A stretch of 64,000 nucleotides of DNA from the NCBI RefSeq assembly GCF_003590095.1, contig NC_039478.1:4898001-4962000 (forward strand). Reading direction: 5' to 3'. Below the pieces are notes generated by a model. The model was given only the letters and a program-made list of their open reading frames with translations. It had not been told where the DNA came from and searched no databases. The position numbers and the translations under genes are program-made. Below, one piece after another: positions 1 through 11,425 of this stretch. Position 1 is the stretch's first letter, and each line of letters starts with the position of its first letter. Source of the stretch: Trichoplusia ni. Lineage: Eukaryota; Arthropoda; Insecta; Lepidoptera; Noctuidae.

Positions 1-1122
1 GGATTAGAGCAAGACAGGACATGGAACATGGCATTCATTTTGTCACAATATTCAGATGTATGAAGATGGAACAAGGGTAGCGTTGGACATAAGAAAGCCG
101 TCTAAATTACTGCCTTCAAGCTCATAAGTTTGGCTACCTGCTAGGTTTTACAATAAAACTGTAAGATTATCTGTTTGTCTGTCTCTTCCGCGGCTCTACT
201 CACGTAGTTATCGGCTGTTTTTTTCTAGAACTTTCACGAACATAATATGTAAACCAATACCAGATATATTTGTCGAATAAGCAAATAGTTTTTATGTACT
301 TATTTATTAGCATCGATTTAACAATTGCGCTAATATGAAAAAAGCCAACGTCTGCGGTAATCTATCAATTAGCAGATGTCTGCTATATCTAGGTCACTGA
401 ACTCATTAAATAATTATATAATACTTAAAACCCGAAAAAACCCTACTACTAATGTTGATAAACAGAACGAATTCCATTACTTCATATGTGAGTCAAAATC
501 GTTTCCTGACGCCCAATTTAATTAGACCTTCTTCCCCCCTCTTCAGCCTCTTTGTCCATACGAAACTGGGTGATCGTGCGGAATTTGTGTAAGTCATTAT
601 AGCTCTCGGTTCACTGGTCGTAAGATCCTGACGTCATGCACTCTCGTGTAGAGTATTCCCGCGTCGCGTTGAATGGGGTTTTACGTGTAGCGTTAAGAAT
701 GTTTTAGAGAAGATTTTTGCAAATAAAGTTATATTACATTTAAATATTGTTCGTATATTATTAACATGTTCATTATTAATGAGATTGAGTTTTTGTAACG
801 ATAAAAGTATTGTTAAGACTTACAAAAGGGTTTCGAGACCTCTAAGCTAATTTATGAGATATATAGGATTACTTTACGTGTGTCGTCTATATTATCTCGG
901 GAACACAAAAATTATAGTTCGCCACACCAATTTTAAAACCCAATTAATTCACAAACTTTCAAAACTATTCAATTAGGTTAAATAAATTTAACAAGACACA
1001 AATAAATCATAACCTCCAATAAAACTAGCCTAAATCATCATGACATTTACAAAGAATATATCGCCGCGTCTATACTATTCTTAAGTCTGTATTCGTGATG
1101 TTCTCGATTAGACGTTCGAGTT
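1..1122. other. Intergenic AT-rich DNA upstream of the first gene
   Basis: No open frame or repeat structure that I can support is visible. The stretch is AT-rich with short poly-A and poly-T runs. It presumably includes distal regulatory DNA for the gene that starts near 1155, but I recognise no specific site in it. Confidence 0.5.
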
Positions 1123-1123
1123 C

Positions 1124-1132
1124 ATATTTATA
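1124..1132 (+). promoter_or_regulatory. Putative TATA box of secreted-protein gene 1
   Basis: An ATATTTATAC motif lies about 30 nt before an initiator-like AGTCACAGT (about 1151-1159). It precedes a short stretch ending in a good donor (AACG|GTAAAT, donor at 1245) and the ATG-adjacent acceptor at 1661-1662. The predicted transcription start is near 1155. This is inferred from spacing alone; 5' RNA ends would settle it. Confidence 0.4.
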
Positions 1133-1154
1133 CTGTGTTTGGTTGTATCGAGTC

Positions 1155-1244
1155 ACAGTACACAGCGAAGTCGCGACCGTTACAACAATCTGTGCGTTCA
1201 CCTCACTAGTGTTTATCGTGACGGAAAATATAAATAAATAAACG
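1155..1244 (+). other. Predicted non-coding first exon of secreted-protein gene 1
   Basis: This is the stretch between the putative TATA/initiator and a GTAAAT donor at 1245. The coding exon begins right after an acceptor (TTTGTTATAG, ending at 1662), three bases before the ATG. An upstream non-coding exon is therefore needed, and this is the best candidate. The intron would be 1245-1662. Confidence 0.4.
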
Positions 1245-1665
1245 GTAAATAATAAGTTCTAATTTATAGACTTAATTATTTTAAATATGTAATTTTTAAA
1301 TATGTTAGTTAATTACTTATACATGTTTTTGTTTATATTTTTGTAAAAAATAATAAAAATGTACAAAACTATTTAGCAATGAATTATTAAAAGTTGTTCA
1401 AACTATTTAATAAAAAAAAAAAAAGTGAATATGACTTCTCCGTATTTAACATTAAATAATAATTAAAAAGGCAGTGGTATTATGGAAAAAATATCAAAAA
1501 AAATTGTAGAGCTTTCATCATGAAACATTTATAAGATAAAGTACCTGGTTTGGATTTGTAACTGATTCGATCTAAAGTATCAGAAACAAGTTTCATAAAA
1601 AATCTATTTATAGTTTTTTGCATCAACAACAATTTTATTCAATTCTCGTTTCTTTGTTATAGACA

Positions 1666-1974
1666 ATGGCTGCTTACAAAATCGTTCTAGCATTTACAAT
1701 CTTAATTGCTGTTGTAAAGGCTCAAAGGCCATTCTACGCCGGCCTGAGTCCGATTGGCTATCCGGCTATAGAAGGAGGCTCGATATCAAATAGATTTGGA
1801 GAAGACGCACCGTACCCTATTGACGCCAGAGGAGATGGAAATCTAATAAACCGAATTAACCAAATGCCGATAGATAATCAACCTTTTTGGTTCCTCAACT
1901 GGAGGCAGTATGAAGACTTAAGGCGCCACCCACAAACCTGGCCGCAAAGACCCAACAATTTCATCGGACTTTAA
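1666..1974 (+). CDS. Small secreted protein, family copy 1 (102 aa, unnamed family)
   Basis: This is an intact 102-residue frame. Residues 1-19 form a signal peptide with a hydrophobic core and a likely cleavage after VKA, leaving an N-terminal Gln. The mature part of about 83 residues has no cysteine. It opens with QRPFYAGLSPIGYP, continues through NRFGED and an ARGDGN segment, and ends with DNQPFWFLNWRQYEDLRR and an RPNNFIGL terminus. Two further copies in the window share these blocks: 5617-5910 (weaker) and 50859-51683 (strong). The start is chosen because a splice acceptor ends 3 nt before this ATG and the signal peptide begins here. The frame is continuous, whereas copy 3 has an intron inside the Arg codon of NRFG. 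I do not recognise the family, and no enzyme or inhibitor motif is visible. A secreted peptide or matrix role is plausible but unproven. A possible poly(A) signal, AATAAA, lies at 2628-2633. Confidence 0.8.
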   Translation: MAAYKIVLAFTILIAVVKAQRPFYAGLSPIGYPAIEGGSISNRFGEDAPYPIDARGDGNLINRINQMPIDNQPFWFLNWRQYEDLRRHPQTWPQRPNNFIGL

Positions 1975-2766
1975 ATTTAGAGAAAGAAGAATTAATTAAC
2001 GCATTTTGTGCAGTGAAAGTTATCAAAATTTAGATTTCGAATTTCAAAAGACACTGCCAATAATCGAATGCAAGTCAAAATGGCAACGGATTTTTAACTT
2101 GTTTCGATTTATGACTTCCCGCCTATAATTTAATTATTGTTCGATTCTCAAATTGTTTAAGAAAAAGAACTTATGTTTTTTTAATTGATTTAAATTATTT
2201 GGACTGTTTTTATTATTGTGACTGCAATTAGTATTAGACTTTGAAATTCATATGTTAATATGACTGTGTTATTTATTGAATTAAGTCATTTTATTGCATT
2301 TAGTTATTTTTAAATATATTTTACTTTTAAGTTAAGACTTTTGTTTTCTTTGAATCTGAATTACCTACTTCGAGATTACTCCGTCGTAGACAAAGATTGA
2401 AGCATTATTTTATTGTTGATATTGATGATTTTTTAGTGACGTTATTTGTCACAACATTATCTCATCGTTAAGATATTGAGGTTATCATCAAAGATCACCA
2501 CATTTCACATATTTAATTTTATGCAATATAATAGTAAATTCACAAAAAGTAACTGCACTTACAGTCAAGACAGTAAAAAGAATACAACACAAAACTTATT
2601 CATCTCTACTGACAATGAGAAAATGAAAATAAACTAAAAATGAATCTAAGGTTTTTTTTTCAGTAAGCTCCTAATCGAAAGAGCACAAGTGGTAAAGAAG
2701 CGAATTTGCTAACTGTCATTACACCCATTCACGGTAACATCTTAATGAATTAATTATCAAGAGTTC

Positions 2767-3159
2767 TTATACACGGTGATTTTTAGTCGTCTTACAAAAG
2801 CAGCCCAGTTCATGTATCCGACGTAAAATACCCCTAGGAGCGATTATTATTTTTTTTATCATCAACTATGATAGTAAGTACGAAGAAAAATTAACAAGAG
2901 AAATCTGAAATATACTCTTAAAAATGATAAAAACGCCGCCGCCCGCGCCCCTCACCATTGTTACAAGGCTCGGACCGCCCCCGCAACAGAGCTGTGTTTC
3001 TATAAAACTACGAATCGCATCATAATATTGAATAAAAATTGCATTTTAAATTTATTAAAATCTCATAAATACCTATTTTTTTATCATGAACGTGTTCTAG
3101 TCATTGGACACATGAACTGGGCTGCTTTTGTAAGACGACTAAAAAATCACGGTGTATAA
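2767..3159. mobile_element. MITE-like DNA element with ~48-nt terminal inverted repeats
   Basis: The left arm 2767-2814 (TTATACACGGTGATTTTTAG...) is matched in inverse orientation by 3111-3159, which ends ...AAATCACGGTGTATAA. The arms are almost identical, with one extra A on the right. The internal 300 bp has no open frame and includes a GC-rich patch near 2931-2995 that stands out from the surrounding AT-rich DNA. The size and arms fit a non-autonomous cut-and-paste element. I cannot assign the superfamily or fix the target duplication. Confidence 0.75.
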
Positions 3160-4835
3160 TTACATACATATTTATACTTACTACTTTACTTTGAATAGGA
3201 TTAATGGGTGTCTCCTTATTTAGAAGATGAAAAGGAAAAGAACCATCGCTAATTGATTAAAGCTTGTATTAAACGGTGGTGCTACAAAAACCCAGACCAA
3301 AAAACGAATTAAAAGCGATAAGGAAAAACCAAAATTGAATAAAGAGTTATATAAAGGATCATAAAGTTCAAAAGATCAAGGATACGAAAAATAAAAAATA
3401 GATACTAAAAGCAAACTACTATAATTTTTATCTGTTTTTAACCTCTGTCTCAAAGAGACATGTTATAGTCGGCATCATAGCTTCCGAACGGATTTAGCGA
3501 TTTAAATTTGTTTTTTTTTTGTACTTAAGGTGAATTATGCGCAAGTGCTAAATGAGACGAAAATGATGAACAAAAACGATGTTTGTTAAAAATCGTTAGA
3601 GCCTCTTAAAAGTTGTAGGGGGTGAAATAAAGAAAGAATAACGAAATGTCTGCAACTTTTGAAGTGGGTTGTTGCCGTTGCTTTGTTACACAAGCTTTTG
3701 TTTAGTATCACCTGTCCCGTTATCCATCTGTCTGTCGGTCTGTAATTAAATCTTATCAGTTAAATTTCATCTCCTTTCTACTCTCCAGTTGAGCTGATTT
3801 TAACACCATATGTATATTGAGTGAAACATACAAATGATCTTATTATTTTAAGTAACAGGCATATTTTATATCTCAACATTGAAGTCTTTGGTCTCCTTAG
3901 TCTACAATGGACTACCACTATCTTTAAAAACAAAACCGTGGCGGTTGTGGGAGCGAGAAACTGCCCAGCATGGTGTATAGCCCCGTCTCGCTTCAAAAAC
4001 TGCAACACTGTTACTTAAAAAAATAGTAGTGAGTAGAGTGGTAGTCCCATAGTTCCTTAGTACGAAAAGTTTTCTAAATTCGAAACCTCATGTCTATTTA
4101 AATGTTTAACATCTCAAAACGTCAAAACTCTGTCGATAGCATTCACTCAAACAACGTAAGAAAAAATCGACCTTATCACCTTTCTCACAAGAGTGTAAAT
4201 GCTAAAGCAAGATTTTGTATGTGGACCTAACCGCAAAAAGGTCGCTACCATGACATATAGTTTATTGAACCTAATTAAATCTGAACAGTATTAACACGTA
4301 CTAGCTTCCCACAAAACCGCAAAAGATGTGTAAATTTAATACCAAGTGGGATGTTGTTAATAGCTAAGAGAAAGATGATCTTAAAAACCGAATTTATAAT
4401 AACCAATATACTTAGACCTTTGTCCTAATCATCTTTAGTTCTTAATCGTTTAGTTGGTTGGGGTCTAACTTAAATGGACACATGAATCGAACACGATCAT
4501 GTTTATAACTGAAAGATAATGTTTAATACTTTGAAATGTAAAGTTAAGAATGTCATAGTCTTGGCAAAAATTATATTTACTAAAATAATGACATCCAAAT
4601 AGTTTTGTTTATTTCTACCATAGTATAACTGGAGTGTTCAAAATTATTTGTTTTGAAAAAAACAAAATTTTTTTTTTACTTTCAAATAACTAAATTAATT
4701 ATTATTTTTTTAAACTTTAAATGGAAGACTAACCTGTTATCACCTACACAAAAAAAATGTGTCACATTAGTTAAAAATGTTATGAGTAACAATATTTGGA
4801 AGTTTTATGGTAAACAATCACAAATTAGTCAAACG
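3160..4835. other. Intergenic DNA with one decayed dispersed repeat
   Basis: No gene is visible. A fragment at about 3940-4018 (GTTGTGGGAGCGAG ... CTCGCTTCAAAAACTGCAA) recurs at about 9570-9650, 43010-43080 and 53785-53804. It has inverted ends, so it is probably part of a small mobile element. Open frames here are short and look random. Confidence 0.5.
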
Positions 4836-5056
4836 ACGACCTCCGTGGTCGAGTGGCGTACGCACCGGTTTCAAGGTGTCGCTAGCTCTGAGGTCCCGGG
4901 TTCGATCCCCGGTCGGGTCAATGTAAAAATTCACATTTCTACATTGTCTCGGGTCTGGGTGTTTGTGGTACCTTCGTCGTATACGAATTCCATAACACAA
5001 GTGCTTTAGCAACTTACTTTGGGTTCAGAACAATGTATGTGATGTTGTCCGCATTC
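4836..5056 (+). mobile_element. tRNA-derived SINE with intact A and B boxes
   Basis: The head resembles a tRNA gene. It has an A box TGGTCGAGTGG (4846-4856) and a consensus B box GGTTCGATCCC (4899-4909), the internal promoter used by RNA polymerase III. It then runs on into a non-tRNA body of about 140 nt that ends near ATGTTGTCCGCATT. The same 3' body is present in inverse orientation at the right end of the window (63917-64000), so this is a dispersed SINE and not a tRNA gene. It sits between family copies 1 and 2. Confidence 0.75.
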
Positions 5057-5455
5057 ATAGTTTGAAGAGTTGAGCAGAAAACTATGTTTCAAAAAAAAAA
5101 AATCCTCACGAATTAAAATTACCAGATTTTCAGTCACTGACCGTAAGTATAGTTAGCAACTCATTTAATATCGACGGCCTGTCTTTTCCGTTGTTAAGTC
5201 TGTACGAATCAGATTATACTTTTCTAAATAATCCCATAAGAGTTCTTATTTAAACCGCGTTCTTTTATTTTCAGCCAGTTTGAATCTTGAGCGGCCAGAA
5301 AGGAGTTATAGTGCACTTGTTATTTTAAAAAGTATAGTTCCGAGTGAAATTATATCCCACAAGATTCTTTTTTTGTTTATTGGTAGCAATGATATTATTT
5401 TCTAACAGGGGATTATTGTTTTAATTTGTTACGGTTCCTCTACAAACAATTTAAG
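5057..5455 (+). other. 5' flank and predicted non-coding exon of secreted-protein gene 2
   Basis: A strong donor TTAAG|GTGAGT has its GT at 5456-5457 and lies upstream of the acceptor (TTCTTACAG) at 5605-5613, which is 3 nt before the ATG of gene 2. The non-coding first exon therefore probably ends at 5455. Its start is not visible and I see no clear TATA box. The same TTAAG|GT junction ends the predicted first exon of copy 3 at 48675. Confidence 0.4.
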
Positions 5456-5616
5456 GTGAGTGTATCCTACATTTAAATAATTGGAACTAGGAAATAAAGA
5501 TAAAGTTTTATTGTTACATAACACTGCTTTCCTTTGAGTAACATTTTCATATTAGAAGTTTTAATTCAAAACGAACTGCTTTTTGTAATTTAAATATTTC
5601 CATATTCTTACAGAAA

Positions 5617-5910
5617 ATGGCTGTCTCAACAATTCTAGTAGCACTAGTAATGTCAATCACAGCTGTCAACACTGAACAGCGTGTATACTCAGGAATGCAC
5701 CCAGTTGGGTACCCAACGTCTACGCAAGACGAACAAGGATCCGACATGTACCATATCCCTGAGGAAGAACCATTTCTAATCGGCAACAGAAACTCAGTGA
5801 ATCGAGCAGAACAGTTGCTCTCCAAAGAAAAACCCTCACAACGTTTATACGAAAATTTTAGGCGCGAATCACAATACCCGCGAAAAGCAAACTTTTTTCT
5901 CGGCACGTAA
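5617..5910 (+). CDS. Small secreted protein, family copy 2 (97 aa, divergent)
   Basis: This is an intact 97-residue frame. Residues 1-19 are a signal peptide (MAVSTILVALVMSITAVNT) followed by EQRVYSGMHPVGYP, which aligns with the QRPFYAGLSPIGYP block of copy 1. The C-terminal half keeps the scaffold of the family (an NR pair, then YENFRR, then a Q.P..ANFFLG end) but has lost the aromatic QPFW/NW core and the NRFG motif found in copies 1 and 3. The mature part has no cysteine. The acceptor at 5612-5613 lies 3 nt before this ATG, exactly as in copy 1, which supports both the start and the common ancestry. It lies 3.6 kb downstream of copy 1 in the same orientation, as expected of tandem duplication. 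A poly(A) signal AATAAA is at 6336-6341. The function is unknown. The stronger divergence suggests a changed role. Confidence 0.75.
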   Translation: MAVSTILVALVMSITAVNTEQRVYSGMHPVGYPTSTQDEQGSDMYHIPEEEPFLIGNRNSVNRAEQLLSKEKPSQRLYENFRRESQYPRKANFFLGT

Positions 5911-6335
5911 AACAATAATACACTCGATCGTTAAAAAAAAGTTTAGAATCAATCATCAAAATGGAAGCAAAGCTGTCACGTTCGATTTTTAAAATAGTAT
6001 TGCTGTATGAATTTATTTGAAGCGTTGTGTCAGTGTTCGAAATACGAATTGTATATTTTTTTTCGTGGCGTTTCGTTTTGAGAATGTAATGTATTTAACA
6101 TTTGTTTTTTAAGTTTACTTGACTATTATGAAGTTGTCTCTCTGTCCCTATCTTTCGCCTCAGAATATCAGGGACAGCATAACATAACGACTCGTGTGTA
6201 TAAACTGATTGACGTATCATATTCTTTTTGTTTCTTTTTTAATTTTGTTAAACGTTTAAGTTTAAAACTTTACGGCCAAATGAGTTTTTGTTATAATAAT
6301 ATATCGTTTAGTATGTTTACTTAAATAGCGTTTTC

Positions 6336-6341
6336 AATAAA
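6336..6341 (+). terminator. Candidate poly(A) signal for secreted-protein gene 2
   Basis: A canonical AATAAA lies about 425 nt after the stop codon of the divergent family copy. It is the first canonical hexamer I see downstream. Confidence 0.4.
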
Positions 6342-6669
6342 ACATTTTAAATAACAGATTGTGTACTTATTCATCATTTTTCCACAGTAAAATCATTTAA
6401 ATTTTTGAACTTGGTTTTTCTAATTGAAATTAACCAGTCATTAACTTTCCCCTTAAGTAAGGCATAAAAAGTTTAAATTAAATTGTAAATCTTGACTCAA
6501 TCTTGATCCGGTGACCTTAATTTGTTATTTATCACCTAATTTGTTTGATGTATTACCGCCATTAAGATATTTTTACGTGAAAAGGGTTCACTGGTGCAAG
6601 AACAAAGTATTATTTCAACACTTTTGTTTAAACATTTAATTGCTTGCTTTGTTGTAGCTAAAATTGTAT

Positions 6670-6784
6670 CTGGGTCGAGGAGGTGAGGAAGGCAGTTGCT
6701 CCTTGTAAAACACTGGTCCTCAGCTAAATCAGCTAAGACTGGAAGCCAACCCCAGCATAAATTGGGAAATGGCTAGGGCAATGT
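6670..6784 (+). mobile_element. 5S-type SINE, 3' portion
   Basis: This matches the 3' part of the full copy at 52624-52990: the segments GGAGGTGAGGAAGGCAGT, GCTCCTTGTAAAACACTGG and GGAAGCCAACCCCAGC, then a GGCTAGGGCAATG end. The 5S-like head is missing, so this is a 5'-truncated, decayed copy. Confidence 0.65.
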
Positions 6785-9700
6785 CGATAAAACTTTTGAG
6801 GGTTCAATTATAAAATATTCCGCTAGTCAGTTGAATTTTTTACAAATCGTGTATTGATAATGCCGCTATAGTTATCATATGCTATTTTTTACTCATTTCT
6901 TAGTTTGACTAAGGGATCGAACATAGTTCTATAAAATTTTTCAACTAAAACCCTCGGTCAAATTGAGATCGCTTTTTGTCATGCATTGTTTAGTCAAGCA
7001 ATCTTTATGGTAATAAAAATAGGTTTAAAACAAAACCCACATTTTTAAATGTCACTGCATTCGAATTTTATAAAAAGCGGTCCAGCCGATTTTATATTTA
7101 TTTTGTTAATTGCATTCTCATCGGGTTTGAAGCAACCCTGAAAATTTCAGCTTGCTAGCTTATCGGGAAGTGCCTAAAAATTGAGTTGCAAAAATCCAGC
7201 CAGAACGACAAACAAACAAGAAAAGTGAGTGTATGTATAAGAACGTGGCAAAATATTCACCGCAGTTTCTATCGACTGAACTTTTTCAATACAAAATCCT
7301 TCTTGAGGCTGATTGGGTGACTGAAAAATTCGTCTCGAATGCAAACAGTGCACTGCACTTAAAGGGGTAAGAAAGTTTTTATTTCCACTTGCCCCTTTGG
7401 CAATACTTTTACAACGAAAACTACTTTAGAACTTTTCATTTGTGAGATATTTCAAGTACTGTTTTTGGTTCCATGTTGGACTAAATGGTTCAATTAATTA
7501 TGTGGGCGGACATTTTAATCTGACATTTCCCATTATACGCGCTATCTGTGGAAGGGAAACAGATACGCCTTTTATTTATTTGGCTAGCATTTTCTTAGAG
7601 GACTGCCAAAGGATTTTTTTGTGTCAAATAAGATTTGTGTTCACATTATCCAAAAGAATAAGAATTTGGAAAGAGAAAAGTTTCTGGAAACACATATTTT
7701 TCTTTAATATTCCTTTTGATTTCTCAAAAGTGACCATTGTTATGGCGTTTTCAAACAACATCTCACAGTTGCCGCGTCAGCTTGTTTAAGCACTCCGGTT
7801 GGGTCGGAAACTAGTCGGGCATTCCCGATAAATGCGCTCGAGTAAACCGTTTCATCAATTAATAACATCTCTTAGGCATTAAAAACAAAACAGCTTGTTG
7901 ACTCAAGTCGGAAGATCAATTTTTTTAATGTTAATAAAAAATAATACCCAAATAAAGAACAGCCTTCCAAATAACCGTCATCGCCTATTCATCAGTCTCT
8001 TATACCTGACCCCTATTTCCGTACCCTAAGCACCTTTACCGCAACAGAAGGAAAAATGAAGGACCCGGATTTTAGGTTCCCTATAAATCACACGATAACG
8101 TGACCTGTTAGTTTACAGTCACAGACTTATTGATCTCGTCATGAAAAAATGAACTATAAAGCAAAATGTCATTATCAGTCAAAAAGTTCAGCAGTTTCGG
8201 AGAAAGTAAAGTACAACTAAAACTTGACTACTTTTGTGTTCAAGTCGCAAACACAGGAATTAATTTGGTATGTATTTGTATAAAAAAAAGTGACTTCTTT
8301 TTTAGTACATAAACAAAGACAGATACCTACGTACATTAGAATGGAATATAATTTTGTACTATTTAAAATCAAACCCACATTTCATAGACAGAAATACAGC
8401 AACTCAAAAGCCAATAAATAATGGAATTGAATTTCAATGTCACGCAATAATACACAGTGTAAACACTGAATCCGGTCTCCAATCGTTCGGAAATGAGTCG
8501 CAAGCTTAAAATGTAAATACAAACCATTGATTTTACCCATTCCGGTCCTACAGTAATCATCAAAGGATCTGCCGCCATTCAAACGATATTTTAATTGAAT
8601 TTTTGACAAGCGAACTTATTAATTGGATTTAATGCAATGGGTTTTTTCATTCGAAATTCAATTGTTTGAATTTTTTCGCGGCTCGAAATGGAACGGTTTT
8701 GTAATTGTATGTTAAATTTTATTCGGGGAAACTTTTAAGTTGTTCGAATGTTAAATCGTTGGCCCAATTAACGTTGACGCAATTTTTGGTGTATTTTGAA
8801 ACGGGTTGACCAATTGACGTTACGTAGCACACGTTTAGTATTTTTCTCTTAATCACAAAACACATTCATTTTACTTGCCAACTATTACAAGGAGTGCCGA
8901 AAATAGTCTTGAGATTAACGAGTCAGCTTCAGCTCGAAGTATGTAGGTACTTAACTTACCTTGCAAAACTGTTGTAAGTGAGTTAATATTATAAACGTGA
9001 AAGTTTATTTGAATGGCTGGATGGTTGTTACTCTTTCAGTTGAGAAGGATGAGGAAGAGAAGAGTTAAACTTGGTACACAAATAGTTTGCAACCTTATTT
9101 ACACAGGATTTTTTAATCCCGATTTTATCTTCTCTTTCAGAATCATTTCAGATTTGTCTACTGTCTTCAATAAAAATACATCATCTGAAAATGTAAACTG
9201 TCCAAGTATCACGATTCATGAGATACAGCTTGGTGACAGGTATACAGAAAGTGGAGATTTGATGATAACATTTCAAACCGCTGTTTCGACATCCCCTAAA
9301 ACTCTGATTCTTAAATCATTATGACAATACCCACGATGTAAGCAAAATTGATCACCGTACTTTATATCAACCGATAAATGTCCACTTAATTTAAAAGGAA
9401 GTTAGAAATCTCTCTATTTATACTCGTATAGACAACAAGTCATGAGCCAGCTAATAATTATCTCTGCTCGGAGTAATCACTCAGTCAGTTGAATGACGTA
9501 CCCTCGAGGGTAGCGCAATACTTCCCTTAAACAATACTGGGGCCTTACCAACTCCTTAAGTAATAGTATGATGGTTGTGGGAGCGAGACGGCATTACACG
9601 ATGTATGTCGGCATCTCTCTTCCACAATTGCAGTTATATTACATGAAGTTTAATTTAAAAGAGGCTTGGTAGGCCCTTTTTTGAATAAACCTGGTGCATA

Positions 9701-10476
9701 GGATTTGTTTATTTCTAGTATTTAATCTTCTAATGACCAGCATTTTTTAGCTATAGACGTAATGATAGCAAATTAATTTTGAAATTAAATGTTGTTTTTA
9801 GTAGATTTCTTCATTTAAAATTATTTATTTTAAGATTATTTCATTGTGCAGACTTTTAGTGTTGTCTTCAATTTAGCCTAGTGCAGCGTATTAAATGATC
9901 ACGTAAGTAAAACAAGCATTTATTTTGTGTAATCTACGAATGAGTGTCTGTGTCTGGGTGTCTTTGTACAGATGACCTAACAGTAATAATGTCCTTATTG
10001 CCGGGAATAGTACAAAAGAGCAGTTTTAAAGAATCGGCATGTATACGATTACTTCAATATTACTCGTAATACATTTTTGAACTACGACGTTACTATGATT
10101 TTATATCAGAAATATACGATAAGACTAATTAATAACTGAAGCAACAAGTCTCGAATAAATAGCATTATTAGACACAAATTACAACCATTCTTACATTATT
10201 ATTAGTAACAAATACTCAATACGTAGTTTCCCTTTAATTCATCATTGTCTGACCTATTTATAAATAAACCAATTAATCCAATTACCAATAAGCATTATCC
10301 GTATTCATTGTAGGTACATAATAAGAATTAGTCAGAGCTTTAATCTTCAGACTAATTAGCGCTTTATAAGGATAAACGGGTCTGCATCATGTTAAATTCG
10401 TCATACGAGTTTGGTGAATTATTTATGATCAATTATTTGGAGTCGACTATTGAGCTTAAGCTTATTGTAGTCGGAT
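6785..10476. other. Gene-free stretch with decayed repeats
   Basis: No supported gene. A dispersed repeat at 7040-7240 (ends in AACGACAAACAAACAAGAAA) recurs at 42092-42280 and 28511-28590. About 7785-7862 is an end fragment of the palindromic element seen at 20301-20455. About 9570-9650 is a copy of the GTTGTGGGAGCGAG repeat. About 9938-9985 resembles the 3' body of the tRNA-type SINEs. Open frames such as 7442-7789 and 9013-9324 lack plausible starts, splice sites or recognisable protein sequence. Confidence 0.5.
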
Positions 10477-10650
10477 ATCATCATTGGCCTAGCTTTTTCC
10501 CAACTGTGTTGGGGTCGGCTTCAAGTCTAACCACATTCAGCTGAGTACTAGTGTTTTACAAGGAGCGACTGCCTATCCGACTTTCTTAACCTAGTTACCA
10601 GGGCAACACGATACCCCTTAGTGAGACTGGTTGTCAGACTTGACAGTAAG
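10477..10650 (-). mobile_element. 5S-type SINE, 3' half, minus strand
   Basis: This is the reverse complement of the 3' half of the full copy at 52624-52990. It starts with the ATCATCATTGGCCTAG end, then CCAACTGTGTTGGGGTCGGC, and runs to the CAGTCTCACTAAGGGGTATC segment. The 5S-like head is absent. Confidence 0.7.
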
Positions 10651-10723
10651 ACATGATCGATATACTCGATCTAATTATTATTGGGGTCTTGACTTTTGAA
10701 CCACACTAGCTACTCCACCGCCG

Positions 10724-10770
10724 CGTCTGTCCATGATTAAGGACTCTGGTTGAGTCAGGAATCGGGAGTC
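10724..10770 (+). repeat. Core fragment of the palindromic MITE family
   Basis: GCCGCGTCTGTCCATGATTA followed by AGGACTCTGGTTGAGTC matches the core between the arms of the complete copy at 20301-20455. Arms are not recognisable here. Confidence 0.5.
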
Positions 10771-11270
10771 ATAGGAAATAGAAACCTAAAGAATACTTCC
10801 AGTATCTCAGAATCTTGGAATTTGGTATAGAAGCAACGTCTTACAGCATAGACAAAAGAAAAATTGTCATGTTTTATACAGCTCTCTATGGAAAATATTA
10901 ACGACAAAAGATTGTCGTTAAAAAAATAAATACTGAATTGTAATTACACATCATAATTAATATTTCATGATAAATTTATTTTTATGATCAGTTTAAAACA
11001 AAAAGAAACCGCAGAATACATGGTAGGATCTAATAAAATTAGAACATATTATAATTGCTAATGCTATTAATCATAAAGAAACTAGGAAAATCATAAAACT
11101 TATCTAGTATTGGGTAAACCCCATTATTCTGCAAGTCACGGTGGATTCATTATATATCTATTAATTAATAGCAGTTGAGTTCCAATTAGGGCTAATGTGA
11201 GTGTCAACGGATTATCTTAGGATTTGTCTTTTAGTATCAATTCATTTGTTATTGTGATTCCTTATGTTAT

Positions 11271-11425
11271 GGAGCAGCTCGTGGCTAAGCTATAGCTGCA
11301 TGAGTTAATCGATCATAGGTTAAGCTACGCTTGACACGGTCGGTCAGTAGATGGGTGACAACGAGTTCCTGGCACGTTAAAATGTGGTTCCCGGCCGGTA
11401 TGCATCATAAATGTGACGGTCGCTA
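11271..11425 (+). mobile_element. 5S-type SINE, 5' head
   Basis: This begins GGAGCAGCTCGTGGCTAAGC and contains the 5S-like A box (GGTTAAGCTACGCTTGACAC) and the C-box-like AGTAGATGGGTGAC, then GCACGTTAAAATGTGG. It is the head of the same family as 52624-52990. The body is lost or diverged after about 11425. Confidence 0.65.

Noticed and set aside
2446..2637. 63-residue frame downstream of gene 1
   Set aside because: It has no ATG start, is AT-rich and low in complexity, and probably lies in the 3' UTR of gene 1.
4839..4920. A tRNA gene at 4839-4920
   Set aside because: A and B boxes are good, but the sequence runs on into a SINE body that is repeated at the window end, and a clean acceptor stem is not evident. 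The same applies to 32882-32940 and 52382-52439.
4818..5012. 64-residue minus-strand frame with DPTGDRTRDLRASD
   Set aside because: It is the antisense translation of the SINE head, a common false protein in repeat-rich insect genomes.
5547..5915. 122-residue minus-strand frame
   Set aside because: It is the antisense shadow of family copy 2, which has the signal peptide, acceptor and paralogue support.
7442..7789. 115-residue plus-strand frame
   Set aside because: It has no ATG at the start, no signal peptide, no recognisable domain, and its end is fused to a MITE fragment.
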